Shown here piece after piece: positions 1-8,501 of a DNA stretch of 64,000 nucleotides. The notes beneath the pieces are model-generated. The model made no database searches. It saw nothing but the letters and a program-made list of their open reading frames with translations, and was not told the origin of the DNA. The stretch lies in NCBI RefSeq assembly GCF_900111155.1, contig NZ_FOGG01000022.1, positions 1 through 64,000 of the forward strand. Reading direction: 5' to 3'. Position numbers and translations under genes: made by a program. This stretch comes from Pedobacter rhizosphaerae (GTDB lineage Bacteria > Bacteroidota > Bacteroidia > Sphingobacteriales > Sphingobacteriaceae). Each line of letters begins with the position of its first letter. Position 1 is the first letter of the stretch.

Positions 1-1
1 C

Positions 2-217
2 ATGGCAGTGGCCTTTTTCAACTTTATAAACCACGTTTATGAGTCAACTTCAATTGTAGTTACTACGAACAAAAAACCAACAGAATGGGCAAAAATGCTG
101 GAGGATGAAGTCATTGCTACGGCACTGCTAGACAGGTTGCTTTTTAAGTGTGAAGTGGTTAACCTTACCGGAGAAAGTTTCAGGTTACAGAACCGGAAAA
201 CTTTCTTTGAAACATAA
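2..217 (+). CDS. istB: IstB-like ATP-binding protein of IS21 family, C-terminal part
   Basis: Only the last ~71 codons are in the window and the gene starts upstream. The peptide SIVVTTNKKPTEWAKML followed by ATALLDRLLFKCEVVNLTGES is the typical C-terminal end of IstB, the AAA+ helper ATPase that works with the IstA transposase of IS21-type elements. The end at TAA 215-217 and the terminal repeats just downstream (244-340) show that the reading frame ends in a normal place, so nothing suggests decay of this end. IstA and the left end of the element lie outside the window. The family call is firm; whether the whole element is intact cannot be seen. Confidence 0.85.
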   Translation: MAVAFFNFINHVYESTSIVVTTNKKPTEWAKMLEDEVIATALLDRLLFKCEVVNLTGESFRLQNRKTFFET

Positions 218-243
218 AAATATTAACCTACTTTTGAATCGGA

Positions 244-340
244 CTCTGTATTTGTTAGTGCCATTTTCTCTGCACCATTCTTGCCAAAAATACTGTATTC
301 CTAATTACCAAAAACTCTGCATTCTATATTACCGACTACA
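244..340 (+). mobile_element. Right end of IS21-family element with four ~24-bp terminal repeats
   Basis: Four tandem units start at 244, 268, 291 and 315, each beginning CTCTGYATT or near it and most ending CCAAAAA or CCATTTT. IS21-family ends are known to carry several such repeats as transposase binding sites. The last unit ends ACTACA at 340. Read inward from the right this gives TGTAGT, fitting the TGT ends of the family, so 340 is the likely element boundary. The target duplication cannot be tested because the left end is missing. Confidence 0.75.
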
Positions 341-405
341 TTTGCAGGCAGCAATTAAGCAATTCAACAATTAAGCAATTAAAAACTCACCTCACTCAAC
401 GCCCC

Positions 406-1104
406 TCACTTCCTATTATCCCCAGCCACAATGTCCTGAAGAAAACCGGTATCCAGCACACTAATTTTTCTACCATTGGCTTCAATTTTCCCTGCTTTAG
501 TAAATTCTGTAAAAATTTTGAAGAGGGTTTCATAGGTTGTTCCAGAGTAGGAAGAAATGTCTTGGCGAGAAATGTCGATATTAATCGCACCTGCGGAATC
601 CACACCAAATTGCGTTTGGAGGGAGAGTATGGCATTGGCAATTCTGCCTTTCACCGACATGTGAGCCAGATTTCGCATGCGCTCGTGTGATTCCTGAAGC
701 TCAGAGGCAAAGAAATCCATCAATTTGTGGGTGAGATCGGGATTTACTTTTAAACTCGATCTAAAAAAATCCAGATCAATAAAGCATACGGTAGCTTGCT
801 CCAGGGCTGTGGCTGAAACAGGATAGGTGGGATTTTTCCCCAAGCCCAGGTGCCCGATAATATCTCCTGGCTTAGCAAATCTGATGATGAGCTCCTTTTC
901 ATGATCCCACTTTTTATGGACCTTGATTATTCCTGAATAAACGAAAAATATGCCACTTACAGGCTCCGATTCACTGAACAAATGCTCCCCCTTTTTCAGT
1001 TGGAAGTTTTTCTTCTTCTGAGCAATTGCAGGCAGCCAGTCTGCTATTACGTTACTACACAAATAGCAACTTTTTACATCACACACATTATTGCTCTCTT
1101 TCAT
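406..1104 (-). CDS. Crp/Fnr family transcriptional regulator with N-terminal cysteines
   Basis: A 232-residue protein with an N-terminal cyclic-nucleotide-binding fold (about residues 30-140, including GIFFVYSGIIKVHK and FAKPGDIIGHLGL) and a C-terminal Crp-type helix-turn-helix (about 165-225, ISRQDISSYSGTTYETLFKIFTEF). It should bind DNA as a dimer. Three cysteines near the start (C8, C13, C16) recall FNR-type sensors, but the spacing is not the classical one and no second ligand region is obvious, so cluster binding is only a possibility. It is divergent from the ClC channel gene at 1291 across a very AT-rich gap of 186 bp, so it may control that gene. The effector is unknown. Confidence 0.85.
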   Translation of the reverse strand: MKESNNVCDVKSCYLCSNVIADWLPAIAQKKKNFQLKKGEHLFSESEPVSGIFFVYSGIIKVHKKWDHEKELIIRFAKPGDIIGHLGLGKNPTYPVSATALEQATVCFIDLDFFRSSLKVNPDLTHKLMDFFASELQESHERMRNLAHMSVKGRIANAILSLQTQFGVDSAGAINIDISRQDISSYSGTTYETLFKIFTEFTKAGKIEANGRKISVLDTGFLQDIVAGDNRK

Positions 1105-1265
1105 CAGTTGAATCTTACTTAGCGCAAAAATACAACTTATATTTAATTTTTGTTTATTTGATCTTTATATTGTTTGTATTATATTTTAATGTATATATAT
1201 TGGTTTGAATTATATTTTAGTATTGCTTAAAATATATTTATTTTTTATTTCCTGTTTTTTATTTT

Positions 1266-1273
1266 TACTTTTG
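1266..1273 (+). promoter_or_regulatory. Bacteroidota -7 box before the ClC gene
   Basis: TACTTTTG fits TAnnTTTG exactly. No clear -33 TTG is seen in the T-rich stretch upstream. Its position argues that transcription starts near 1280, which excludes the GTG at 1273 as a start and favours ATG 1291. Confidence 0.45.
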
Positions 1274-1290
1274 TGCATTCTAAAAAGAAA

Positions 1291-3162
1291 ATGAGTAAGA
1301 CAAAAAATATTATACCGATTTCCCCGGCGCTGGGTATTTTCGGTAAATTTAAAATGGGTAAGAACAAAGAGAAGAGTTCGAAAAAGCGCCTGTTGTTTAT
1401 TTCTATGTTATCGGTTGGGGTTGCTGTGGGTATCTCTCTTATTGCAAAGGTTCTCGTTTCACTGATCAATTTAGTCACCAATCTTTCTTTCTATCAGCAA
1501 TTTGATTTTAGTTTCCAAAGTCCCGCCAATAATCACCTTGGGTTATTAGTGGTGATTGTTCCCGTTATTGGTGGCGTGATTGTCGGTCTGATGGCACTTT
1601 ACGGCTCTAAAGCAATTAGAGGGCATGGAATTCCAGAAGCTATGGAGCAAGTGCTAACCAATCAGAGCAAGATAAAACCATCTATAGCGATTTTAAAGCC
1701 TGTTTCTTCTGCCATTGCTATAGGTACGGGAGGGCCGTTTGGTGCTGAAGGTCCCATCATTGCTACAGGTGGGGCATTGGGTTCTACACTGGGGCAACTG
1801 TTTACGGTGAGTGCCAACGAACGGAAAATTATACTGGCTGCGGGTGCTACCGCCGGGATGTCTGCAATATTCGGTACTCCTCTGGCAGCGGTTTTTCTGG
1901 CCATAGAGCTATTGTTGTTTGAATTCTCCCCGAAATCTATCATTCCCGTAGCTTTGGCCTGTATTACTGGTGCTGCCGGTCATCATCTTTTATTTGAATC
2001 AGGACCAGTTTTTCCTATGCCAACACTTTTGGCTCCATCAAATGCAGCTTTGGGTATATATAGTTTAATCGGAATTCTGGTAGGTTTAGCTTCTCTTGCA
2101 CTCACTAAGATGGTGTATTTTATTGAAGATGTTTTTGAGAAAATTCCAATCCACTGGATGTGGTGGCCAGCCATTGGGGGATTGGCCGTGGGTATTGTAG
2201 GCTATTTCGCGCCCCGTACATTAGGGGTAGGGTATGATAATATCATCTCGCTTCTAAGCGGACAACTCTCCCTTTCTGTAATTCTTTCTTTGTGCTTGTT
2301 CAAATTTATTTCATGGGCCATAGCCCTAGGTAGCGGAACTTCTGGAGGAACTCTTGCACCCCTAATGACCATTGGTGGGGCAAGTGGTGCCGCAATTGGT
2401 TACTTGCTGCATTCTTTTTTTCCTGGCCTGGACATCAGTGTGTCCATGTCGGCACTGGTGGGTATGTCTGCCATGTTTGCCGGAGCCTCAAGGGCTTATC
2501 TAACCAGTATCCTTTTTGCGCTCGAATCTACACAGCAAATTAATGGTTTGCTTCCACTTCTGGGAGCTTGTTCTGGTGCCTATCTAATTTCGGTATTTTT
2601 TATGAAGAATACCATTATGACCGAAAAGATTGCCCGAAGGGGAGTGCATACACCAGATAGCTATGAGCCGGATTTGTTGCTCAAATTAAGGGTGTCTGAG
2701 GTGATGGATCATAACCCGGTGTTTATCAGTCCATATAACACCATTGCAGAAGTTCGAAAATACTTTGGAACGCATCCGCCAAAGGAAAATCAATATGCAA
2801 TAAGAGACCCTAAAGGGAGCTATCTGGGCACTATATCCATTTTAGACCTGTTTTCTCCTTCAGTAGATGCTACTGCGGGAGTGATCACCATTACCAGGTT
2901 TACCAAAGGAGAAGTGAAAAACAACGACTATCTAAAACAGGCTTTGTCACTCATGTCTCAAGAAGAAAACGACTTTCTTCCGGTTGTAAATCACAGAGAT
3001 GGGGTAACTTTTGAAGGGCTTTTAAGTTATAAAGATATTGTCAAAGCGTATAATATCAATCACGAAAAGGAAAGTAAAACAGGACGAAATCTTTTGCTCG
3101 ACAGGCAGGCTAAAAAAATTATCGTTAAAGGAAAAAGAATGATGGCCGACGGGAGAGTCTGA
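1291..3162 (+). CDS. ClC-type voltage-gated chloride channel/transporter with CBS domains
   Basis: A multi-spanning membrane protein of 623 residues with the ClC signature loops. GHGIPEAM stands where GSGIP is usual, GTGGPFGAEGP carries the gating-glutamate motif (GxEGP), and GSGTSGGTLAPLM is the third conserved loop. After about residue 455 comes a cytoplasmic tail with two CBS-like segments (VSEVMDHNPVFISPYNTIAEV and DYLKQALSLMSQEENDFLPVV). The Ser-to-His change in the selectivity loop is unusual and could affect anion choice. ATG 1291 is chosen over GTG 1273 because a promoter box overlaps the latter. The gene is monocistronic, with a strong hairpin at 3191-3227. The family is firm; channel versus exchanger is not decided. 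Confidence 0.92.
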   Translation: MSKTKNIIPISPALGIFGKFKMGKNKEKSSKKRLLFISMLSVGVAVGISLIAKVLVSLINLVTNLSFYQQFDFSFQSPANNHLGLLVVIVPVIGGVIVGLMALYGSKAIRGHGIPEAMEQVLTNQSKIKPSIAILKPVSSAIAIGTGGPFGAEGPIIATGGALGSTLGQLFTVSANERKIILAAGATAGMSAIFGTPLAAVFLAIELLLFEFSPKSIIPVALACITGAAGHHLLFESGPVFPMPTLLAPSNAALGIYSLIGILVGLASLALTKMVYFIEDVFEKIPIHWMWWPAIGGLAVGIVGYFAPRTLGVGYDNIISLLSGQLSLSVILSLCLFKFISWAIALGSGTSGGTLAPLMTIGGASGAAIGYLLHSFFPGLDISVSMSALVGMSAMFAGASRAYLTSILFALESTQQINGLLPLLGACSGAYLISVFFMKNTIMTEKIARRGVHTPDSYEPDLLLKLRVSEVMDHNPVFISPYNTIAEVRKYFGTHPPKENQYAIRDPKGSYLGTISILDLFSPSVDATAGVITITRFTKGEVKNNDYLKQALSLMSQEENDFLPVVNHRDGVTFEGLLSYKDIVKAYNINHEKESKTGRNLLLDRQAKKIIVKGKRMMADGRV

Positions 3163-3190
3163 AACGGTTTCTGAATTACTGTGATATGAA

Positions 3191-3227
3191 ATACTGCCAG
3201 CCTGAATGTGCTTCAGGTTGGCAGTAT
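3191..3227 (+). terminator. Hairpin terminator after the ClC gene
   Basis: Arms 3191-3206 and 3212-3227 pair over 16 bp with one G-U, around the loop TGTGC. A short T-rich stretch follows. Confidence 0.8.
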
Positions 3228-3353
3228 ATTTTGATATTGGTGGTATCTGTTTTATATTAATGCCTTTTACATTCATTTACGGATGTTGATATTTTCCTGC
3301 TCCGCTATTAGCTGACTATTGTTAGTTTTGTGGTTCATCCAATTATCATTCCC

Positions 3354-3842
3354 ATGATCGAGTTAGACTATTTCTTTCCAACGCCAGGTGGTGCCGACCG
3401 TGTAATACAACTAATCCAGTTTGAATTACAGGAGCCATGGAGGTTGGTTGAAGGAGATAAGTTATTGGGTAATATTGCCAAGCTGAGGGGAGAATGGCGA
3501 CAAGTGCTTGGCGAAAGCCTCCCGGCTGCGTTGGTTTCTGGTGCCGGAACATTTATTGATCGGCAGCATTACCATGCTTTACCAGCAGAGATTATGGCCA
3601 GATGGCCCAAGTTAATAGAGCAGGTGGTAATGCGATCTGACAGCGAATTCATGGTGGTTTGTAGTGCACAGGTAAGCTTCAGAACATTTGAGCAGATTTT
3701 TTCTAAGTATGTCGTTTCCTTATTGCAGGATGAATGGCCTGTCACTTTCCGTGTATACAATCATAATTTTAGCGAAGATTTTATTTTCAGGGCCAAAGGA
3801 AAGAAACGAAAAGATTATTATGGAGCCTCCCTGAGGTGGTAG
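3354..3842 (+). CDS. Hypothetical protein
   Basis: I do not recognise this 162-residue protein. It starts MIELDYFFPTPGGADRVIQLI, is rich in aromatic residues, and ends in a basic segment (FRAKGKKRKDYYGASLRW). No signal peptide, membrane segment or catalytic motif stands out, so it is probably cytoplasmic. A GTG at 3330 would extend it by eight codons, but that GTG overlaps a TAGTTTTG -7-like box (3323-3330), so ATG 3354 is preferred. The ATP-grasp gene begins 28 bp after its stop on the same strand, suggesting cotranscription. The open frame and gene-like spacing support it being real. Confidence 0.7.
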   Translation: MIELDYFFPTPGGADRVIQLIQFELQEPWRLVEGDKLLGNIAKLRGEWRQVLGESLPAALVSGAGTFIDRQHYHALPAEIMARWPKLIEQVVMRSDSEFMVVCSAQVSFRTFEQIFSKYVVSLLQDEWPVTFRVYNHNFSEDFIFRAKGKKRKDYYGASLRW

Positions 3843-3870
3843 TGAATATCAAACAAAGAAATAGTTAAGA

Positions 3871-4752
3871 ATGAAGATTGCCTACATAATCTACAGTGGA
3901 GCCTTAAAATACGGTACTGCCAATAATTTTAATGAAAACGAAGATCTATTGCCGTTTTTGCAGCAGAAAGGATTGGATATTGTTGCAGAAGTATGGGATG
4001 ATCCTGAGGTTAACTGGGCAAAGTATGATATTGCATTATTAAAAACACCATGGGATTACCACGAGAAATTTGAGCAGTTTAACCTTTGGCTGGATAAGAT
4101 TCAATCACTGAAGCTAAAACTCCTGAATGATTATGAACTGGTAAGGTGGAACATGGATAAACACTATCTATCGGAAGTTGCTGCAGCAGGTTTTGATATT
4201 ATCCCTTCCATATTTATTGCAAAAGGCTGGAATGATGATTTAAAACCTTTCTTTGAACAGTTAGGAGCAGATCAACTCATTATCAAGCCTTGCATCAGTG
4301 GTGGATCAAAGAATACATTAATACTTGATAAAAGTCTTGCAAATGAAAATAAGGCCCAGGTAGTGGAGCTGGTTTCGGCAGGGGATTTTATTCTGCAGCC
4401 TCTGATGCCACAAATTCAGGAGGGCGAATGGTCGTTTATTTTTTTAAATGGTACCTACAGTCATACTATTATTAAGAAACCCAAAGCGGGTGATTTTAGA
4501 GTACAGCAGATTTTTGGAGGTACCATTGAAGTGGCTTTTCCCGAACAAACCTATATCGATATTGCGGGTAAGCTGGCTGCTACCTTTGCACCAGATGCGC
4601 TTTATACACGCGTAGATGGATTAATGGTTAAGGGTAAATTCATGCTAATGGAGCTGGAACTGATCGAACCCTTCCTTTATCTTTCTTACCACGAGCAGGC
4701 TGTTGAACGTTATTATCGGGCTTTGCTAGAGCAAGTTGAGAGAACTAAGTAA
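3871..4752 (+). CDS. ATP-grasp domain protein
   Basis: A 293-residue soluble protein with an ATP-grasp layout: an N-terminal Rossmann-like part (MKIAYIIYSG... with KTPWDYHEKFEQF near 55-70), an ATP-binding middle (LIIKPCISGGSKNT near 140, then FILQPLMPQIQEGEWSF) and a metal-binding end (RVDGLMVKGKFMLMELELIEPFLYL, where the E-x-E-L-I-E-P run fits the magnesium ligands). It resembles glutathione-synthetase-like and DcsG-like ligases that join a carboxylate to an amine or thiol. The substrate cannot be read from sequence. It follows the hypothetical gene at 3354 closely and converges on the Crp gene at 4762. Confidence 0.8.
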   Translation: MKIAYIIYSGALKYGTANNFNENEDLLPFLQQKGLDIVAEVWDDPEVNWAKYDIALLKTPWDYHEKFEQFNLWLDKIQSLKLKLLNDYELVRWNMDKHYLSEVAAAGFDIIPSIFIAKGWNDDLKPFFEQLGADQLIIKPCISGGSKNTLILDKSLANENKAQVVELVSAGDFILQPLMPQIQEGEWSFIFLNGTYSHTIIKKPKAGDFRVQQIFGGTIEVAFPEQTYIDIAGKLAATFAPDALYTRVDGLMVKGKFMLMELELIEPFLYLSYHEQAVERYYRALLEQVERTK

Positions 4753-4763
4753 CTGTTCTCTTT
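4739..4763. terminator. Bidirectional hairpin between convergent genes
   Basis: AGAGAAC (4739-4745) pairs with GTTCTCT (4755-4761) across the two stop codons, followed by T's on the + strand. The short stem makes this a modest call. Confidence 0.45.
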
Positions 4764-5502
4764 AGCCGTAAGCCGAAACTACTTCAGTTGAAACCTGACT
4801 TTCTGTTTCCAGCTTTTTTGAAATTGTACTGAACCCTTGTTCTACATCTTTAGTCCTGATTCTACTTAAAGTTTCTAAACGTACACCTACATAACTGGCC
4901 AGATACCGCTTAGGGATCCGGTCAAAATCTTGCTTACTGTTTTCCAGCTTGTGATACCGATCTGATGCATTGGGTATTCTGGCTAAAATAGACCGTTCTG
5001 ATGCCGCATAATAATGCAAGGCTAGAAGTTTTCTGCCAATCAGATTCGCTTCCGGAAAGGCGAGGTAGGCATTCTCTATCAATGTATAGGGAATGCAGAT
5101 TAACACCGCGTCTTCTAATGCCTGAAGATATTCCATGGAGTGATTGGAGTGCTCTATTGGATGTCTGATGGCACCAATTACTTCGTTCCCAAAACTGAAC
5201 CAGGTGCTAATATCTTTTTTTCCTTCTTTGATAAACCCACGAACAATGCCACTCACTAAAAAATACAGTGAAGCATTATTGTCTATCGGGGAGAGCACAT
5301 ACTTATATTTTTTAACACGGATTAACTTGCAATTTTTCTCATGCGCCTCCATAAATTCTCTGGATAGGGGATGAAATTGCTCCAGGTATTGAAATAGCGG
5401 AAGCAGCGGCGAATGAAGTTTCATTTCAGGCATTAGGACAATAAATATAGGGATAGAGTTTTGCAACAGCTTATCTATAATTGGCAGATAGAGCTTTTGC
5501 AC
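4762..5502 (-). CDS. Crp/Fnr-like regulator (cNMP-binding fold)
   Basis: A 246-residue protein with a cNMP-binding beta-roll (SLYFLVSGIVRGFIKEGKKDISTWFSFGNEVIGAI) and a C-terminal helix-turn-helix-like end (IPKRYLASYVGVRLETLSRIRTKDV). This is the layout of the many Bacteroidota Crp-type regulators that lack known ligands. The first ~23 residues are hydrophobic and may be non-coding. The later methionines at 24 and 27 (MPEMKLHSPLLPLF) are plausible starts. The binding-pocket Arg of true CRP is not evident, so cAMP binding is not implied. Its target is unknown; upstream lies a repeat array. Confidence 0.8.
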   Translation of the reverse strand: MQKLYLPIIDKLLQNSIPIFIVLMPEMKLHSPLLPLFQYLEQFHPLSREFMEAHEKNCKLIRVKKYKYVLSPIDNNASLYFLVSGIVRGFIKEGKKDISTWFSFGNEVIGAIRHPIEHSNHSMEYLQALEDAVLICIPYTLIENAYLAFPEANLIGRKLLALHYYAASERSILARIPNASDRYHKLENSKQDFDRIPKRYLASYVGVRLETLSRIRTKDVEQGFSTISKKLETESQVSTEVVSAYG

Positions 5503-5579
5503 TACTGCCGTAAAATTAGCCTCAATATGTTAAACACTGTAAAAAGTGTATAACAGTTCCCTCTAACCATTCAACCGTT

Positions 5580-5836
5580 AGAATAATTAATTTACGAATT
5601 ATAGAATTTGGGAATTATTGAATGATAGAAATAATGAATGAGAGAATGATAGAATGAGAGAAGGATAGAAGGATTGAATGAGAGAATTATTGAATGAGAG
5701 AATGATAGAATGAGGGAATTATTTCATCTTATCGAGTAGTAAGCACGATGCCTAATCACTCATTCACTCATTCAATCACTCATTCAATCACTCACTCACC
5801 CACTCAATCACTCAGTGATTCACTCCCTCCCTCATT
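5580..5836. repeat. Short-word array arranged as a large imperfect hairpin
   Basis: The 337-bp gap between the two minus-strand genes holds A/G-rich words (GAATGAGAGAATGATAGAATG) from about 5600 to 5720, a hinge (GATGCCTAATCA near 5749-5760), then complementary C/T-rich words (CACTCATTCAATCACTCATTC) to about 5836. The arms could fold into a long imperfect stem. No gene is seen. Confidence 0.7.
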
Positions 5837-5839
5837 CAT

Positions 5840-7096
5840 TCATTTATTCAACAACTTTCTACTTTCTTCCTGATTGAGGTAATGACTAGGCATAGCGCCT
5901 TTCTCTTTTTTAAAAGCATTGTAGAAGGTGGCTAAACTTTTAAAGCCAGATTCATTGGCTATGGCTTCAATAGTGATTTTATCTCCCTTGATGGGGTATT
6001 GCTTTAGAAAATAGTTTACCCGGTATCCATTAATCCAATCGCGAAAATTTTTACCGATATGGTTATTGATAATGTAGGAGCAATGGTGTACGGGAATATC
6101 AAGTTTCGCTGCGAGATCAATAATCTGAAAATCATGCAGCAGATAAAGCTCGGCCTCTTCCATTAGCTTTTTCATGGAAAATGAATATTCAGCTAATTGA
6201 TTTGCCGGGATTTTAACTTTTTTACCTGGTTTGCTTAACGGTTTTTCGTTTTCCTCTTTTTCGATGTAGCGAATTTCATGCTGCTTACCTGTATCTTCCG
6301 TTAAGCGTATTAAAGGCTCTGGCTTCTTTTTCCAATCTACAGCTACAAGTAGATGCCCGTAGAAAATATTCGGTTTGTGAAGTGTATACAGGATAATCGC
6401 GAGAAGAGCAAGGCAATTGACAATCACAAATGAGGTTAAGGTATAGGGGATGTGAAGCATAGTTAAAAACGCTGGAACCAAGCTTAGGGTTTGGAAAAAT
6501 GTTGCTGTCCTCAGGAAAAACAGTATCCAGAAACGTTGGCTCTGATCTGGATTTTTAGACTCAGCTGTTTTCGACCGCAGTAATTTAAACCAGGCTAAAG
6601 TGAGGTAGCTTAAAACCAGTAAGGGCCTGAGTATATAATGGAAGGATGAAGGAAATAATCCGCTTCTTACTTTTAGCGAGAAATATCCTTTAGCAGCCAA
6701 GTGCCTGGTGATGGAATTCCAGTCTATTTCTGTAGCCGTTGGCCATGGCGTAACGTGGATGATGGCTAATAAAGCAGGAATGAAATGAAGCCATTGCAAT
6801 TTTTTAAGCTCAGTTCTATCGTCAATTATGCAGGAGATGTAAAGATAGAAGCAAGCGGGTGCGGCGTAATACAAGGGGGTGAATGCCAGGAAAGCAACGC
6901 TTAAAAAGTTCGATTGGCCTGAAGTAGCCAATACTATGGTTACAATTTGCCCAAAACGTGAAAAAAATATTAAAGAAAGCAATACATTAAGCAATTTATT
7001 CCCTTTTTTAGCGAAGAATAAATGCATGGAAAATAAAAGAAGGAAAAGACAACTGGTACTAACCAATAGATTCAACAACTGCATATCTGAAGCCAA
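5840..7096 (-). CDS. Membrane-anchored AraC-family transcriptional regulator
   Basis: 418 residues. The first ~245 hold about six or seven hydrophobic helices (for example STSCLFLLLFSMHLFFA, LQWLHFIPALLAIIHV, FVIVNCLALLAIILY). The last ~110 are an AraC-type DNA-binding domain (MEEAELYLLHDFQIIDLAAKLDIPVHHCSYIINN, then ITIEAIANESGFKSLATFYNAFKKEKGAMPSHY). This two-part design is common in Bacteroidota; a membrane signal is presumably passed to DNA. A later start at MQLLNLL (residue 5) is equally possible. No cognate target is evident. A hairpin on the downstream side of the neighbouring azoreductase gene separates the two transcripts. Confidence 0.85.
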   Translation of the reverse strand: MASDMQLLNLLVSTSCLFLLLFSMHLFFAKKGNKLLNVLLSLIFFSRFGQIVTIVLATSGQSNFLSVAFLAFTPLYYAAPACFYLYISCIIDDRTELKKLQWLHFIPALLAIIHVTPWPTATEIDWNSITRHLAAKGYFSLKVRSGLFPSSFHYILRPLLVLSYLTLAWFKLLRSKTAESKNPDQSQRFWILFFLRTATFFQTLSLVPAFLTMLHIPYTLTSFVIVNCLALLAIILYTLHKPNIFYGHLLVAVDWKKKPEPLIRLTEDTGKQHEIRYIEKEENEKPLSKPGKKVKIPANQLAEYSFSMKKLMEEAELYLLHDFQIIDLAAKLDIPVHHCSYIINNHIGKNFRDWINGYRVNYFLKQYPIKGDKITIEAIANESGFKSLATFYNAFKKEKGAMPSHYLNQEESRKLLNK

Positions 7097-7260
7097 GATA
7101 AAGCTTTATCCTGAAACTGGCTCTGCACAATTTTATTTTCCCCTTAACTTAAGTCAATAACAGTGTTTAAGTTTTTGATTATGAGTTGTTTGTTACTGTG
7201 TTTAACGGTTACTTCCGGACACATCCTATGCTGTAATAGGTCCAAATTAGCAGCGAAAGT

Positions 7261-7300
7261 AAGAAGACCAAGGTGGTTATTTTGCCCCCCTGGTCTTCTT
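7261..7300 (-). terminator. Hairpin after the azoreductase gene
   Basis: AAGAAGACCA (7261-7270) and TGGTCTTCTT (7291-7300) are perfect 10-bp arms with a 20-nt partly pairing loop, directly after the stop codon at 7309 on the minus strand. Confidence 0.6.
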
Positions 7301-7308
7301 GCACAATA

Positions 7309-7911
7309 CTAATTTAAAATAATACTATTCAATCCTTTTTCTACGGCTGTTTCTGTATTTCCAGGCAACGCTGTGCCTTCAATTCTGAATACTGTAATAT
7401 CGGTTAAGCCTAAGAAGCCTAAAACTGATCGTAAGTAAGGCTCAACAAAATCAAAGCCTTTAGCTGGTCCTTCCGAATAAATCCCACCTGAAGATACCGC
7501 GATATAAACTTTTTTACCTTTAATAAGCCCTTCCGGACCATTTTCGCTATAAGAAAAAGTTACGCCCGCTCTGGCTATATGATCAATCCATGCTTTTAAA
7601 GAAGAGTGGATACCAAAATTGTAAAGTGGGGCACCAATGACAATAATATCGGCATCAGTTATTTGTTGAATGGCATTATCTGAATGGCTTACAGCCACAA
7701 GCTGTGCTTCATTTCTGCTTTCTACTGGAGTGAAAAAGGAAGTTAAATGAGCCTCTTCCAGGTGTGGGAAGCTATTTTCAATAAGATTGAATTCTTCCAC
7801 TTCAACATTTTGATATGCTGATTTAATTTTATCAATAATGGCATTGCCCAGTTTTATGCTAAATGAAGCATCGCCTCTAGGGCTTGATATTACATGAAGT
7901 ACTTTTTTCAT
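7309..7911 (-). CDS. azoR: FMN-dependent NADH:quinone oxidoreductase / azoreductase
   Basis: A 200-residue flavodoxin-fold protein of the AzoR/AcpD family. Visible are the phosphate-binding start VLHVISSPRGDASFS, the IVIGAPLYNFGIHSSLKAWIDHI segment with the FMN-contacting P-L-Y-N-F, and AVSSGGIYSEG near residue 140. Family members reduce quinones and azo dyes using NADH, probably as protection against electrophiles. Length and start (MKKVLHVISS) are standard. The gene is single, with its own hairpin downstream. The upstream gap leads into a tandem repeat array. Confidence 0.93.
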   Translation of the reverse strand: MKKVLHVISSPRGDASFSIKLGNAIIDKIKSAYQNVEVEEFNLIENSFPHLEEAHLTSFFTPVESRNEAQLVAVSHSDNAIQQITDADIIVIGAPLYNFGIHSSLKAWIDHIARAGVTFSYSENGPEGLIKGKKVYIAVSSGGIYSEGPAKGFDFVEPYLRSVLGFLGLTDITVFRIEGTALPGNTETAVEKGLNSIILN

Positions 7912-8090
7912 TGTCTAAATTGTTTTTAATAAGATTTAAGGCTATTTTTTCAGATAGCGTCTGAGTTTTTCTACGCTATTACAATAACCTACGCAAAATT
8001 AAGGCTGCTCATCTGGATCACCTAGATACTATCACAGAGGATACTACTATCGTTTGGGATAGTGCTAGTTTTTTAAGATGTAAAATGTAA

Positions 8091-8432
8091 GATGTAAAAT
8101 GTTTTGATGTAATGATGGACGATGGACCTGGCCTATCGCAATCCCTTCCATCTTCCATTTCTCCCTCTTCCATTAGATGTAAGATGTTTTGATGTAATGA
8201 TGGACGATGGACCTGGTATGTCGCAATCCCTTATCATCTTCCATTATTCCCTCTTCCATTAGATGTAAGATGGTTTGATGTAATGATGGACGATGGTCTG
8301 GCTTAGTGCAATCCCTTTCCATCTTCCATTATTCTCTCTTCCATTAGATGTAAGATGTTTGGGTGTAATGATGGGCGATGGACTTGGTATGTTGCAATCC
8401 CTTCCATCTTCCATTATTCCCCCTTCTATTCT
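8091..8432. repeat. Four-copy 85-86-bp tandem repeat
   Basis: Units begin GATGTAARATG at 8091, 8176, 8262 and 8347. Each carries TGATGTAATGATGG(A)CGATGG, a C/G-varied middle (CCTGGYMTRTCGCAATCCC) and CCATCTTCCATTATTCCCTCTTCCATT. The GATGG words can pair with the CCATC words within one unit, so each unit may form a hairpin. The array fills most of the 590-bp gap before the TPR-HTH gene; 7912-8090 holds no visible gene. Confidence 0.85.
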
Positions 8433-8501
8433 TTCTTAACCTTAACTTAACATACATCGGCTTACTTTGCCTCAGTTTGTACCATTTACAGGCTTTTCAA
8501 T

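Noticed and set aside
1273-1290. GTG start extending the ClC protein by six residues
   Set aside because: The GTG overlaps a perfect TAnnTTTG promoter box, so it is probably not transcribed.
5580-5836. CRISPR array
   Set aside because: Words are 7-10 bp, irregular and complementary across a hinge; there are no unique spacers and no cas genes.
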